DNA from: Candidatus Poribacteria bacterium
GTDB taxonomy: Bacteria; Poribacteria; WGA-4E; WGA-3G
NCBI GenBank assembly: GCA_012270865.1
Contig: JAAXHL010000109.1
Location: forward strand, 43,127 to 107,126
Length of the DNA: 64,000 nucleotides
Direction: 5' to 3'
The notes beneath the pieces were generated by a model. It had not been told where the DNA came from. It did not search any database and saw only the letters and a program-made list of their open reading frames with translations. Of this stretch, positions 27,045 to 36,233 are shown piece after piece. A program made the position numbers and the translations under genes. Every line of letters starts with the position of its first letter. The stretch's first letter is position 1.

Positions 27045-29069
27045 ATGGAAAAGACAGAAGGCAAACAAGTTACTTCGCATCCGTATACTCGGCGCGACTT
27101 CCTTTCAACCAGTTTCAAGGTAGGTGCCGCTGCTTTCACAACAGGACTGCTCCCTAAATTACACGCAGATGCAGAAGAGCAATACAATGTCCTGTTCATT
27201 ATCGCAGATGATCTACGTCCATGGTTAGGGTGTTATGGTCATCCAGAAATACACACCCCAAATATTGATCGACTCGCGGAGCGAGGGCTGCTTTTCAACC
27301 GCGCCTATTGTCAATTGCCGCTCTGTAACCCTTCTCGGGCATCTATGTTGACAGGCTTGAGACCAGCGACAACTCGAATCTTTAGTAACTCAGGTGACTT
27401 CCGAGAAATATTGCCTGATGCTGTTGATTTACAACAGTATTTTGACCAAAACGGTTACGCTACACACGCTGTCGGTAAGGTCGTCCATGAACGGGTTACT
27501 TTCACACCCAGTCCGTCCTGGCAAGCACTCGATGTTGACGATGACGCGTTAAGTGACGGCCAGACTGCGAAGAAAGCAGAGGAAATCTTAACAGATATTA
27601 AAGACCAACAATTCTTTTTAGCCGTCGGGTTTGATAAACCGCATCTACCTTTCTCTGCCCCACGAAAATATTATGAATTGTATAACACACAGACCTTCTC
27701 TCTGCCAAGCACTTCTGACTATCCTCTCAATGCGCCGACCCGTTCCCACAACAGTTTGGATTTACTTACCGTTTATTCAGACATCTCTGCAGACGATCTA
27801 CCACTTTCTGAAGAGAAAGCATTGGAATTTATTCGCGGATATGCTGCCTCGACAAGTTATATGGATGCGCAAGTCGGTCGTGTCCTCAATCGGCTTGAGG
27901 CAGTCGGATTAACTGAAAACACAGTTATCGTTTTCTGTGGAGACCATGGGTTTCACCTTGGCGAACACGGTACATGGCGAAAGAATACGCTTTTTGAAGT
28001 TGCTCTCCGTTCACCGCTAATTGTCAGCATCCCGGGACAGACTTATCAAGGTGCTGAAACAGATGCCCTCGTAGAACTCGTTGACATCTATCCAACGCTA
28101 TGTGATGCCTGCCAATTGCCCGTGCCTTCACAATTAGAAGGATTCAGCCTGGTGCCGGTCATTGAAGAACCGACGCGTCCTTGGAAAACTGCCGCCTTTA
28201 GTCAACTCACTCGCGCAGGCGTAAGGGGACGATCTATGCGGACAGCGCAATACCGATACACCGAGTGGGGAAGTAGAGGAAACCGCGGCAGAGAACTTTA
28301 TGACTATGACGCTGACCCTGATGAAACCGTCAATATCGTTGATCTTCCAGAAAATGAAGAACTTGTGGCGAATCTCAGTGTGCAGCTCCGCACGGGTTGG
28401 CAAGCCGCACTGCCAGATATACAAGAACAGACCCATATTCCACAAACGCTGCCGTGGGACATAAACAGCGACGGTATCGTTGACATCCAGGACCTACTTT
28501 TGGTTTCAAACAGTTTTGATACCGACGATCCAACGGATCCAAAAGCGGATGTTAATAAAGATGGCAGTATTGACATCATTGACCTGCTTCTCGTTGCCGC
28601 ACATTTCGGTGAATCCAGTAATCCGACAGCACCGCCAACTATTACGCCACTTCTCCCTGAACAGACTGCCTTTCTCGATGCGTGGCTTACGCAAGCACGG
28701 TTAGCAGACGACGGCTCTGATCTCTTCCAAAAAGGGATCGCTACTTTAGAACGCCTCATCAACACAGCAATACCGACAGAAACTGTGCTTTTGCCAAACT
28801 ATCCGAACCCTTTCAACCCTGAGACCTGGATACCTTACGATTTGGCTGAAGATGCCGATGTTCATATACACATCTACACTCTCAAAGGGGAATCCATTCG
28901 GCGGTTATCTCTCGGTTTCCGGACATCTGGCACCTATCGCTCACAAACGCGCGCCGCATATTGGGATGGGCGGAACGCTGTCGGTGAAACCGTCGCAAGT
29001 GGCATCTACTTCTACACGCTTCAGGCGGGAAAATTCAAATCTACACGCCAAATGGTAATCCTCAAATAG
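27045..29069 (+). CDS. Sulfatase with Tat signal, dockerin and C-terminal sorting module
   Basis: A 674-residue paralogue of the previous gene. The Tat motif is TRRDFLSTSFKVG, the formylglycine motif is CNPSR at C94, and the metal site includes ADDLRPWLGCYG and FCGDHGFHLGE. It lacks the segment with the WSTPSWRPQW text that the first and third copies have near residue 165, so its substrate pocket may differ. Its last 726 bases are about 98% identical to the end of the third sulfatase. Confidence 0.93.
   Translation: MEKTEGKQVTSHPYTRRDFLSTSFKVGAAAFTTGLLPKLHADAEEQYNVLFIIADDLRPWLGCYGHPEIHTPNIDRLAERGLLFNRAYCQLPLCNPSRASMLTGLRPATTRIFSNSGDFREILPDAVDLQQYFDQNGYATHAVGKVVHERVTFTPSPSWQALDVDDDALSDGQTAKKAEEILTDIKDQQFFLAVGFDKPHLPFSAPRKYYELYNTQTFSLPSTSDYPLNAPTRSHNSLDLLTVYSDISADDLPLSEEKALEFIRGYAASTSYMDAQVGRVLNRLEAVGLTENTVIVFCGDHGFHLGEHGTWRKNTLFEVALRSPLIVSIPGQTYQGAETDALVELVDIYPTLCDACQLPVPSQLEGFSLVPVIEEPTRPWKTAAFSQLTRAGVRGRSMRTAQYRYTEWGSRGNRGRELYDYDADPDETVNIVDLPENEELVANLSVQLRTGWQAALPDIQEQTHIPQTLPWDINSDGIVDIQDLLLVSNSFDTDDPTDPKADVNKDGSIDIIDLLLVAAHFGESSNPTAPPTITPLLPEQTAFLDAWLTQARLADDGSDLFQKGIATLERLINTAIPTETVLLPNYPNPFNPETWIPYDLAEDADVHIHIYTLKGESIRRLSLGFRTSGTYRSQTRAAYWDGRNAVGETVASGIYFYTLQAGKFKSTRQMVILK
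28344..29069 (+). repeat. 726-bp direct repeat, copy 1 (C-terminal part of second sulfatase)
   Basis: This stretch aligns without gaps to 30420-31145. I counted about 15 substitutions, most in the first two thirds; the last 260 or so bases look identical. It encodes the end of the catalytic domain, the dockerin segments and the sorting module. Such identity next to strongly diverged catalytic parts points to recent conversion or duplication. Confidence 0.9.
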
Positions 29070-29090
29070 ACTTTTCTCGGAGCGCAACAG

Positions 29091-31145
29091 ATGGCAAAAA
29101 CAAATATTAGCGGCAGGAACTTCTCACACAACTTTACCCGTCGAGACTTCCTCTCGACGAGTTTAAAGGCAGGGGCTGCAGCAGCGTTCACGACAAGTTT
29201 ACTGCCAAATCTTAGAGCAGAGACAGCAGGACGTTACAATGTGTTGTTCATCACTGTCGATGACTTGCGTCCTTTGCTGGCGTGCTACGGTCACTCCGAA
29301 ATGCATACACCCAATATTGATGCGTTAGCTGAACGTGGAACACTCTTCAACCGTGCCTATTGCCAATTTCCAGTTTGTAACCCTTCCCGCGCTTCAATGC
29401 TTACCGGATTACGACCCGAAACGATCGGCGTATTAAACAATTTTACGAATTTTCGACAAACATCACCGGAGGCTGTAACCCTACCCCAGCATTTCAAAAC
29501 TCACGGTTATCACACCCGCTCGATTGGCAAAATTTTTCATAAGGGTACTTTTGATGATGACGATCTTTCTTGGAGTGTCCCAACATGGAGACCAAAATGG
29601 CAGCCCTATGAGAGCAATGAAAACACGCCATCTTGGCAAGCTTTTGATGTTAGTGATGATGAATTAATGGATGGCAAGATTGCCAGACATACAACACAGG
29701 TTTTAGAAGAAATTCGCAATGTTCAGTTTTTTCTCGCCGTCGGTTTCCATAGACCTCATTTGCCTTTCTATGCTCCTACACAATATTATGATTTGTACGA
29801 TACGCCAATCTTTGAAAACGTTCCGGATGTAATCATATCTCCTTGGCACGAATTGCAAGCGTATTCAGATATTTCTTCCGAGGATTTTCAACTGCCGAAA
29901 GAAAAAACTGTCGAGTTAATTCGAGCCTACGCGGCATCTATAAGCTACATCGATGCCCAAGTCGGACGTGTTCTAAATCAACTACATACCCTTGGGCTAA
30001 CTGAAAATACAGTTATTATTCTCGCAGGAGACCACGGTTTCCATCTCGGAGAAAACAGTATATTCGGTAAGAGAACCAGTTTTGAAGTTTCCCTACGTGC
30101 GCCTTTGATTGTTAGTCTGCCTCGGCAGTCTACCCTCAGCGTTAGAACAGACGCACTTGTTGAGTTAGTCGATATCTTTCCAACGTTGTGTGATGCCTGC
30201 CAATTACCTATTCCACCAGAATTAGAAGGATTAAGTTTAGTGCCGGTCATTGAAGAACCGACGCGTCCTTGGAAAACTGCCGCCTTTAGCCAAATTGATA
30301 TCGCCCACTCTATCCGCACAGAACAATACAGATATACGGAGTGGGGCGTTAACGCTTGGATCGGTAGCTCACTATACGATCATCATGTTGACCCAGATGA
30401 AAACATTAACATCGCTAAGCTTCCAGAAAATGAAGAACTTGTGGCGAATCTCAGTGTGCAGCTCCGCACAGGTTGGCAAGCCGCACTGCCAGACATACAA
30501 GAACAGACCCATATTCCACAAACGCTGCCGTGGGACATAAACAACGACGGTATCGTTGATATCCAGGACCTACTTTTGGTTTCAAACAGTTTTGATACCG
30601 ACGATCCAACGGATCCAAAAGCGGATGTTAATAAAGATGGCAGCATTGACATCATTGACCTGCTTCTCGTTGCCGCACATTTCGGTGAATCCAGTAATCC
30701 GACAGCACCGCCAATGACTACGCCACTTCTCCCTGAACAGGCTGTCCTTCTCGATGCGTGGCTTACGCAAGCACGGTTAGCAGATGACGGCTCTGATCTT
30801 TTTCAAAAAGGGATCGCTACTTTAGAACGCCTCATCAACACAGCAATGCCGACAGAAACTGTGCTTTTGCCAAACTATCCGAACCCTTTCAACCCTGAGA
30901 CCTGGATACCTTACGATTTGGCTGAAGATGCCGATGTTCATATACACATCTACACTCTCAAAGGGGAATCCATTCGGCGGTTATCTCTCGGTTTCCGGAC
31001 ATCTGGCACCTATCGCTCACAAACGCGCGCCGCATATTGGGATGGGCGGAACGCTGTCGGTGAAACCGTCGCAAGTGGCATCTACTTCTACACGCTTCAG
31101 GCGGGAAAATTCAAATCTACACGCCAAATGGTAATCCTCAAATAG
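29091..31145 (+). CDS. Sulfatase with Tat signal, dockerin and C-terminal sorting module
   Basis: A 684-residue third copy. The Tat motif is TRRDFLSTSLKAGAA, the formylglycine motif is CNPSR at C96, and the metal site includes VDDLRPLLACYG and AGDHGFHLGE. The N-terminal catalytic part is closer to the first copy in layout (it keeps the WSVPTWRPKW segment), while the C-terminal dockerin and sorting part is nearly the same as in the second copy. This mosaic suggests gene conversion. Its stop is one base from the next ATG. Confidence 0.93.
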   Translation: MAKTNISGRNFSHNFTRRDFLSTSLKAGAAAAFTTSLLPNLRAETAGRYNVLFITVDDLRPLLACYGHSEMHTPNIDALAERGTLFNRAYCQFPVCNPSRASMLTGLRPETIGVLNNFTNFRQTSPEAVTLPQHFKTHGYHTRSIGKIFHKGTFDDDDLSWSVPTWRPKWQPYESNENTPSWQAFDVSDDELMDGKIARHTTQVLEEIRNVQFFLAVGFHRPHLPFYAPTQYYDLYDTPIFENVPDVIISPWHELQAYSDISSEDFQLPKEKTVELIRAYAASISYIDAQVGRVLNQLHTLGLTENTVIILAGDHGFHLGENSIFGKRTSFEVSLRAPLIVSLPRQSTLSVRTDALVELVDIFPTLCDACQLPIPPELEGLSLVPVIEEPTRPWKTAAFSQIDIAHSIRTEQYRYTEWGVNAWIGSSLYDHHVDPDENINIAKLPENEELVANLSVQLRTGWQAALPDIQEQTHIPQTLPWDINNDGIVDIQDLLLVSNSFDTDDPTDPKADVNKDGSIDIIDLLLVAAHFGESSNPTAPPMTTPLLPEQAVLLDAWLTQARLADDGSDLFQKGIATLERLINTAMPTETVLLPNYPNPFNPETWIPYDLAEDADVHIHIYTLKGESIRRLSLGFRTSGTYRSQTRAAYWDGRNAVGETVASGIYFYTLQAGKFKSTRQMVILK
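30420..31145 (+). repeat. 726-bp direct repeat, copy 2 (C-terminal part of third sulfatase)
   Basis: Partner of 28344-29069, same length and without gaps. The two copies are 2,076 bases apart, so recombination between them would delete one gene and fuse the other two while keeping the frame. Confidence 0.9.
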
Positions 31146-31146
31146 G

Positions 31147-32835
31147 ATGGGAAAAAATATGATAGTTTTACGGAACCTATTAATTTGTTGCTTGGTAATA
31201 TTGGTGCTTATTTGTCCATCGGCAGATGCCGACTCACTCATCAATGTTCCCCTTAATCCGAATCTTTCCGACTTTAATCGTGAAACCTATCGTTTTATTT
31301 ATCGTTTACTTAATAGGCGAATGATACCCGGGGCACGGCGCGGTTCGTTACCGCTCACCCGAAAACAGGTTGTATCCTATCTGCTTGAAGCGCAACGGAA
31401 ACAGGAAAGCGGAGAAATCACGCTGAGTTCTATTGACCAGCAGCGGTTAAACGCTTTGTTAGTCTTTTATCGTGAGGCTCGCGAGTTTCCGAGACCTACG
31501 ACTGTCCAAAACGACAGCCAAGACACAGCACAGCGTCGGATAGGTAGGCGGATGCACCTGATGACCATGGCTGGTGAAAACTATCGCTTCTCTTTTGATA
31601 TGAGAGCCTCACAGCACGCTATCGTACATCTCGTCGATAACTTATCCGGTGAGCAACCTATTGAAGGTAACATGTTTGTCACCACGATCTACCCGCAACT
31701 TTACGGACAAGTAGACGAAACCTTCGCTTTTACCACCGATATAGCACATAGGTTCATATACGGTGAAATCTTTGAGGACCTATTCCCTGACGAAACCAAA
31801 AATAGACAGTTTGAAGGTGACATCAAAAATCGGACCGGAATTAACGCCTATCTGAAGTTCAATCTACCGTGGTTTGAGTTGCAGGTCGGACAAGAAACAC
31901 TACAGTGGGGTCCCGGCTATCACGACAGTCTACTCATCTCTAAAAATCCGCTCGCCATGGACATGATCAAACTACAAGCCACTTACGACCCGGTTACCTT
32001 CACTGCCTTCACCGGTATATTGGAAGATATGGCGGAGGACATCAATGATAAGTATATTTCGGGGCATAGAGCGGAAGGGTATTTCTGGGATAGGTTCGGT
32101 TTCGGACTTTCTGAGGTCATCGTCTGGGGTGACCGTTTTGAACCGGGGTACCTGAACCCTGTTAATATCTACTTGATTAACGAGCAAACTATTTCACGGG
32201 CTGATGGACGTGTTCCGGGTAGCGGCGACAACGTTATGATGAGTATAGATATGCGTCTGCGACCGGTAGACGATTTCGAGATTTACGGGGAGTTGATGGT
32301 CGATGATGGAAACCCCGCTGCTGGATTTAAACACTGGGATACGAAGTTCGGTATCCTCGGCGGCGTATACCTGACAGACCCTTTCGGCATCTCTGATACC
32401 GACTTTCACGCCGAATACGCTTTTATCAACCAATACGCATATACGCACGTGAACCCCGTAAATGTCTACAAACATTTCACAACACCCATCGGACACAAGA
32501 TCGGTTCCGATGCAGACAACCTCTGGTTAGAACTACGTCGCCGATGGACAGATAAACTTGAGACAGTTTTCGGTTATGAATTAGAGCGTCACGGAACAGG
32601 CAACATTGATAAGCATCACCCAATTGACGCACCAAAAGATGATGTATGGACCCCCTTGTCCGGGATTACACAAAGCGAGCATCGCCTCTCGGTCGGAGCT
32701 AACTGGCTCGTTATCGGACACTATTCACTTTACGCGGAATGGATCCGTGTATGGTGCCGGAACTTAGGAAATCGTCAGGACGTACACGAGAACGCAAATG
32801 AAATCGAAGCCAAATTTCTCTATCGATTCCCATAA
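31147..32835 (+). CDS. Capsule assembly Wzi-like outer-membrane protein
   Basis: A 562-residue protein with a signal peptide ending near SADA. After it comes a helical region (FNRETYRFIYRLLNRR, LTRKQVVSYLLEAQRK) and then a long beta-rich part with repeated amphipathic strands (FELQVGQETLQWGPGYHDSLLIS, EVIVWGDRFEPGYLNPVN) ending in an aromatic residue plus proline. The WGPGYH segment and overall layout fit the Wzi family, an 18-stranded barrel that binds capsule at the outer membrane. It abuts the third sulfatase, which fits attachment of the sulfated polymer at the surface. Confidence 0.72.
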   Translation: MGKNMIVLRNLLICCLVILVLICPSADADSLINVPLNPNLSDFNRETYRFIYRLLNRRMIPGARRGSLPLTRKQVVSYLLEAQRKQESGEITLSSIDQQRLNALLVFYREAREFPRPTTVQNDSQDTAQRRIGRRMHLMTMAGENYRFSFDMRASQHAIVHLVDNLSGEQPIEGNMFVTTIYPQLYGQVDETFAFTTDIAHRFIYGEIFEDLFPDETKNRQFEGDIKNRTGINAYLKFNLPWFELQVGQETLQWGPGYHDSLLISKNPLAMDMIKLQATYDPVTFTAFTGILEDMAEDINDKYISGHRAEGYFWDRFGFGLSEVIVWGDRFEPGYLNPVNIYLINEQTISRADGRVPGSGDNVMMSIDMRLRPVDDFEIYGELMVDDGNPAAGFKHWDTKFGILGGVYLTDPFGISDTDFHAEYAFINQYAYTHVNPVNVYKHFTTPIGHKIGSDADNLWLELRRRWTDKLETVFGYELERHGTGNIDKHHPIDAPKDDVWTPLSGITQSEHRLSVGANWLVIGHYSLYAEWIRVWCRNLGNRQDVHENANEIEAKFLYRFP

Positions 32836-32910
32836 AATGTGAAGATTTATCCGTTTTCGGTCATCAAAGGATATACACGTTGTCCACAGTTCTACTATCG
32901 CGAAAACAAA

Positions 32911-32940
32911 TTGGACTTTTACGCCTAAAATGGGTATAAT
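32911..32940 (+). promoter_or_regulatory. Sigma-70-type promoter before the DUF1972 glycosyltransferase
   Basis: TTGGAC at 32911-32916 and a perfect TATAAT at 32935-32940, with an 18-base spacer. It lies about 40 bases ahead of the ATG at 32981 and would start a separate unit for the two final polysaccharide genes. Confidence 0.6.
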
Positions 32941-32980
32941 ATATACAGGACCCTTTGATTTACAACGGGCGAGGTAAGAG

Positions 32981-34099
32981 ATGAAAATTCGGGTATTGGG
33001 TATACGCGGGCTTCCGGCTACCTACAGCGGTTCAGAAACAGTTATGGGTGAACTTGCGCCGCGCTGGGTAGAAGCCGGCCATGAGGTGATCGTCTACTGT
33101 CGGAAGGGGTTTTTCAAAGAGAGACCCCCAGAATGGAGAGGCATCAAACTCGTTTACTTACCGAGCATAGAGCATAAAGTCTTTAGCACGCTCAGCCACA
33201 GCTTTCTCGCAACCTTACACGCTTCATTTACAGCCTCAGATATCATTCTGACGTGGAATGCTGGCAACGGCCCGTTCGGATGGTTCTTCCGCATCGCAGG
33301 TAAAACCGCCGCTATCAATGTTGATGGAATGGAGTGGCTCCGACCAAAGTGGAAAGGACTCGGAGCAATCTATTTTAAGTGGGCGGCAAAGATGGCAACA
33401 GCAGCGTTCCCACTCGTTATTACCGATGCTTCCGAAATGAAACGGTTATATCTTGAGGAATTGGGTGCAGAAACAACCTACATCGCTTACGGTGCCAATA
33501 TCGAGCCTTCAGAACATCCAGAAGTCTTAGAGAATTACGGGCTTGAATCCCGGAATTATTATCTTATCGCCAGCAGACTTGTACCTGATAACAATGCTGA
33601 TCTCATTTTAGAGGCGTTCGTCACATCAAACAGTCAGAAACAACTTGCTATCGCAGGCGGTGCTGATTACAAGGGCAACAAAATCGAAAACGAATTTTTG
33701 GCGAAATTAAAAAGTATCGCTAATGAGAACGTCAAATTTCTCGGACATATTGACAGCTCTGAACATATTAAAGAACTTCACCATCACTGTTTCGCTTACG
33801 TCCACGGACACCAATTCGGCGGTATCAACCCTTCGATTCTGAAGGCGTTAGGGTTTTCTAACTGCATTCTGGCACTGAATACGCCGTTCAACGATGAGGT
33901 TTTAGAGAGCGGACATTACGGCGTACTTTTCGACAAAAACGCTGCATCATTGACAGAGAAAATGCTGATGTTGGAACAAAATGCGGAGATGGTCGAAGAT
34001 TTCCGCCGACGCGCGCCAGAACAGATCCGAAACCGATTCAATTGGGACATCATCGCACAGCAATATCTTGATGTTTTTGAGAAACTCCAACACAAATAA
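32981..34099 (+). CDS. DUF1972-type glycosyltransferase (rhamnosyltransferase-like, GT4)
   Basis: A 372-residue protein starting MKIRVLGIRGLPATYSGSETV, the characteristic start of the DUF1972/WsaF-like group, with NVDGMEWLRPKW, YYLIASRLVPDNNADLILEAF and HGHQFGGINPSILKALGFSN as conserved blocks. This group is usually linked with rhamnosyl or related transfers in exopolysaccharide synthesis. It has its own promoter and is followed by the priming transferase gene. Confidence 0.88.
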   Translation: MKIRVLGIRGLPATYSGSETVMGELAPRWVEAGHEVIVYCRKGFFKERPPEWRGIKLVYLPSIEHKVFSTLSHSFLATLHASFTASDIILTWNAGNGPFGWFFRIAGKTAAINVDGMEWLRPKWKGLGAIYFKWAAKMATAAFPLVITDASEMKRLYLEELGAETTYIAYGANIEPSEHPEVLENYGLESRNYYLIASRLVPDNNADLILEAFVTSNSQKQLAIAGGADYKGNKIENEFLAKLKSIANENVKFLGHIDSSEHIKELHHHCFAYVHGHQFGGINPSILKALGFSNCILALNTPFNDEVLESGHYGVLFDKNAASLTEKMLMLEQNAEMVEDFRRRAPEQIRNRFNWDIIAQQYLDVFEKLQHK

Positions 34100-34168
34100 T
34101 GACGTTTAATACTGTAAATGCTGTGTAAATCTACGTCTAAAATTGGAGCGCAATTAGAGGAATTAACC

Positions 34169-34885
34169 ATGCCATTCCTATCAAGAAGCATAGACCAGAT
34201 AGGAAAAGATGTAAGCAAAACAGGCGCGCATCGCGATGAAAGTTTAACGGCAAGTTTCGACTTGCAAACTTCAATAAAAACACCGAAAACAGGAATTCTC
34301 GTGGAACGACTCTCCTCTTTCTACGCAAAGCGTGGCAAACATCTGTTTGATACTGTCGCTGCATTTTTCCTTATCCTTATTTTTGCTCCGCTGATGGTGC
34401 TGATCGCCATCCTTATCAAACTTACCTCGCGCGGTTCTGTCTTTTTTTCACATAAGCGTGTCGGATTAAACAACGAACTGTTTATCATCCACAAGTTTCG
34501 CAGCCTACATGTCGATACGCCAACCTATTCTGAGAAACCCGATTCGACAGAAGACAGGCGCATCACATCTATCGGCAAATGGCTCCGTAAAACCAGCTTA
34601 GATGAACTCCCACAACTCTTCAATGTCCTGAAAGGCGAAATGAGCCTCGTAGGTCCGAGACCAGAAATGCCGTTCCTCGCGAAGGACTATGAGGCATCGG
34701 AAAATCAACGCCACCTTGTCCGTCCCGGAATGACAGGACTCTGGCAGCTCAGTCCTCGTAGGCGCGGAACAATCCGAGAGGGGATCCCGGTTGACTTGGA
34801 GTACATCGAAAACTTATCGTTCTGGAACGATTTCAAAATACTCCTCCGCACCTTCAAAGTCTTTTGGGATAATAACACCTACTAA
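34169..34885 (+). CDS. Undecaprenyl-phosphate sugar-1-phosphate transferase (priming transferase)
   Basis: About 238 residues. One hydrophobic hairpin ([21 protein letters not shown]) precedes the catalytic domain with [47 protein letters not shown] and [11 protein letters not shown], the typical blocks of WbaP/WcaJ-type polyprenyl-phosphate sugar-1-phosphate transferases. It would begin assembly of each repeat unit on the lipid carrier. I chose the ATG at 34169 because AGAGGA lies at a good distance; an upstream ATG at 34118 remains possible. Confidence 0.9.
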   Translation: MPFLSRSIDQIGKDVSKTGAHRDESLTASFDLQTSIKTPKTGILVERLSSFYAKRGKHLFDTVAAFFLILIFAPLMVLIAILIKLTSRGSVFFSHKRVGLNNELFIIHKFRSLHVDTPTYSEKPDSTEDRRITSIGKWLRKTSLDELPQLFNVLKGEMSLVGPRPEMPFLAKDYEASENQRHLVRPGMTGLWQLSPRRRGTIREGIPVDLEYIENLSFWNDFKILLRTFKVFWDNNTY

Positions 34886-34889
34886 GGCG

Positions 34890-35246
34890 ATGCGATTAAC
34901 GTTCAGAAATCTCAGTAAAACCCTGCGCTCCGGCTTCCAGCTGAAGTGTCCGCGGTGTGGTGAAGGTGCCCTCTTTCAAACCGCCTTCACGATGTTTAAA
35001 CACTGTACGATCTGTGATTTGAAATTTGAACGCGAGTCAGGTTATTTCATCGGAGCGATGTACCTCAACTATGGTGCAACCGTACTCGTCGCTTTTCCGG
35101 GTTACTTCTTATTCCAAACCCTCACCGTGATCCCTTTCCTCGTCAATCTGAGTGTTTGGACCCTCTTTTCCGCTGCTTTCCCTGTTCTTTTCTACCGTTA
35201 TTCAAAGAGTCTATGGCTGAACTTTGATTATATTTTCTCGTCTTAG
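34890..35246 (+). CDS. DUF983 family small membrane protein
   Basis: A 118-residue protein with two CxxC pairs (CPRCGEGALF and CTICDLKFE), followed by GYFIGAMYLNYG and two membrane segments. This matches the DUF983 family, of unknown function, in which the cysteine pairs probably hold zinc. It starts four bases after the priming transferase stop with AAGG just ahead, so it is likely co-transcribed. Confidence 0.85.
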   Translation: MRLTFRNLSKTLRSGFQLKCPRCGEGALFQTAFTMFKHCTICDLKFERESGYFIGAMYLNYGATVLVAFPGYFLFQTLTVIPFLVNLSVWTLFSAAFPVLFYRYSKSLWLNFDYIFSS

Positions 35247-35321
35247 TGGCATTGTATTAAATTCACCTAAAACCCGATTCTGACAACGGAAGAGTTGGAG
35301 CAAAAACCCAAAGTTAAAATA

Positions 35322-36074
35322 TCACCGCGTGAAAATCTGTCCACGTATATATGAACCGGCATCAGAAACAAGGAACGTCAGCACCCGTGCCACGCCTGCC
35401 GGATCACCGAGCGAATTGCGGGCATTCGCAACAGCAGCATCCGGATCTTGACCACTAAGTTTCGCCGATTCTGCAATTTGACCGAGTTTAAGGGGCGTAG
35501 CGAGTCCACCCGGACAGATCGTGTGCATACGAATGCCCATTCCCCCAACTTGGTTCTCCACTGTCATCACAAGTCCATTGACACCACCCTTGCTCGAAGC
35601 ATAAGCAACCGACGAACTCCCGCCACGGACCCCGGCTCCGGAGGCGATACACAGAATGACACCGCCGTTCTCTCGTCCCATTATCGGCACTGCGTGTTTA
35701 AGCGCGAAAAAAGTACCTTTCAGGTTCACATCAATAACCGAATCAAAGGTTGCCGCTTCAAAATCGTCAATACGGACGCTTGGCCCGAGCAGGACACCCG
35801 CTGCAGTTACCAAGACATCAATACCCCCAAACTCGGTGTTAGCGAGTACCATCAAATCCTCAACTTCAGATTCGATAGTGACATCCGTGCGTTGGAATTT
35901 AGCAACGCCACCATTTTCAGTGATCGTCCTGAGTGTTTTCTCAGCATCCGCTTCATTAATATCACCGAAAACAACTTTCGCACCCGCTTTAGCGTATTCA
36001 ATCGCCGTTGCTGCACCAATCCCTGTAGCCGCGCCGGTGATTACAGCGACTTTGTTATCAAGCCGAACATCCAT
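35322..36074 (-). CDS. Short-chain dehydrogenase/reductase (SDR)
   Basis: A 250-residue classical SDR: the NAD(P)-binding TGAATGIGAA, the acidic residue in GDINEAD that favours NAD, a structural TAAG-type motif, the catalytic serine after CIASGAGV, and YASSKGG as YxxxK. The C terminus has GDPAGVARVLTFLVSDAGSYIRGQ. The substrate cannot be predicted. It converges with the DUF983 gene and lies downstream of the TonB-like gene on the same strand. Confidence 0.92.
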   Translation of the reverse strand: MDVRLDNKVAVITGAATGIGAATAIEYAKAGAKVVFGDINEADAEKTLRTITENGGVAKFQRTDVTIESEVEDLMVLANTEFGGIDVLVTAAGVLLGPSVRIDDFEAATFDSVIDVNLKGTFFALKHAVPIMGRENGGVILCIASGAGVRGGSSSVAYASSKGGVNGLVMTVENQVGGMGIRMHTICPGGLATPLKLGQIAESAKLSGQDPDAAVANARNSLGDPAGVARVLTFLVSDAGSYIRGQIFTR

Positions 36075-36233
36075 ACGATTCTCCCCCTATTCCATTGAGA
36101 AGTGGTTCTTAAAAACTATGACTACACATGTTCAATAGGGGAAATTATACGCGGAATGTCGCGATAGTGCAAGCCTTTTTGATGCAACACAGCAAAAAAG
36201 TACAGATGTGATGTGTACCGGAGAGATACGGGA

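Noticed and set aside
35448..36138. Long plus-strand frames opposite the SDR gene
   Set aside because: The minus strand encodes a complete SDR with all catalytic motifs; the opposite frames have low-complexity text and no ribosome sites.
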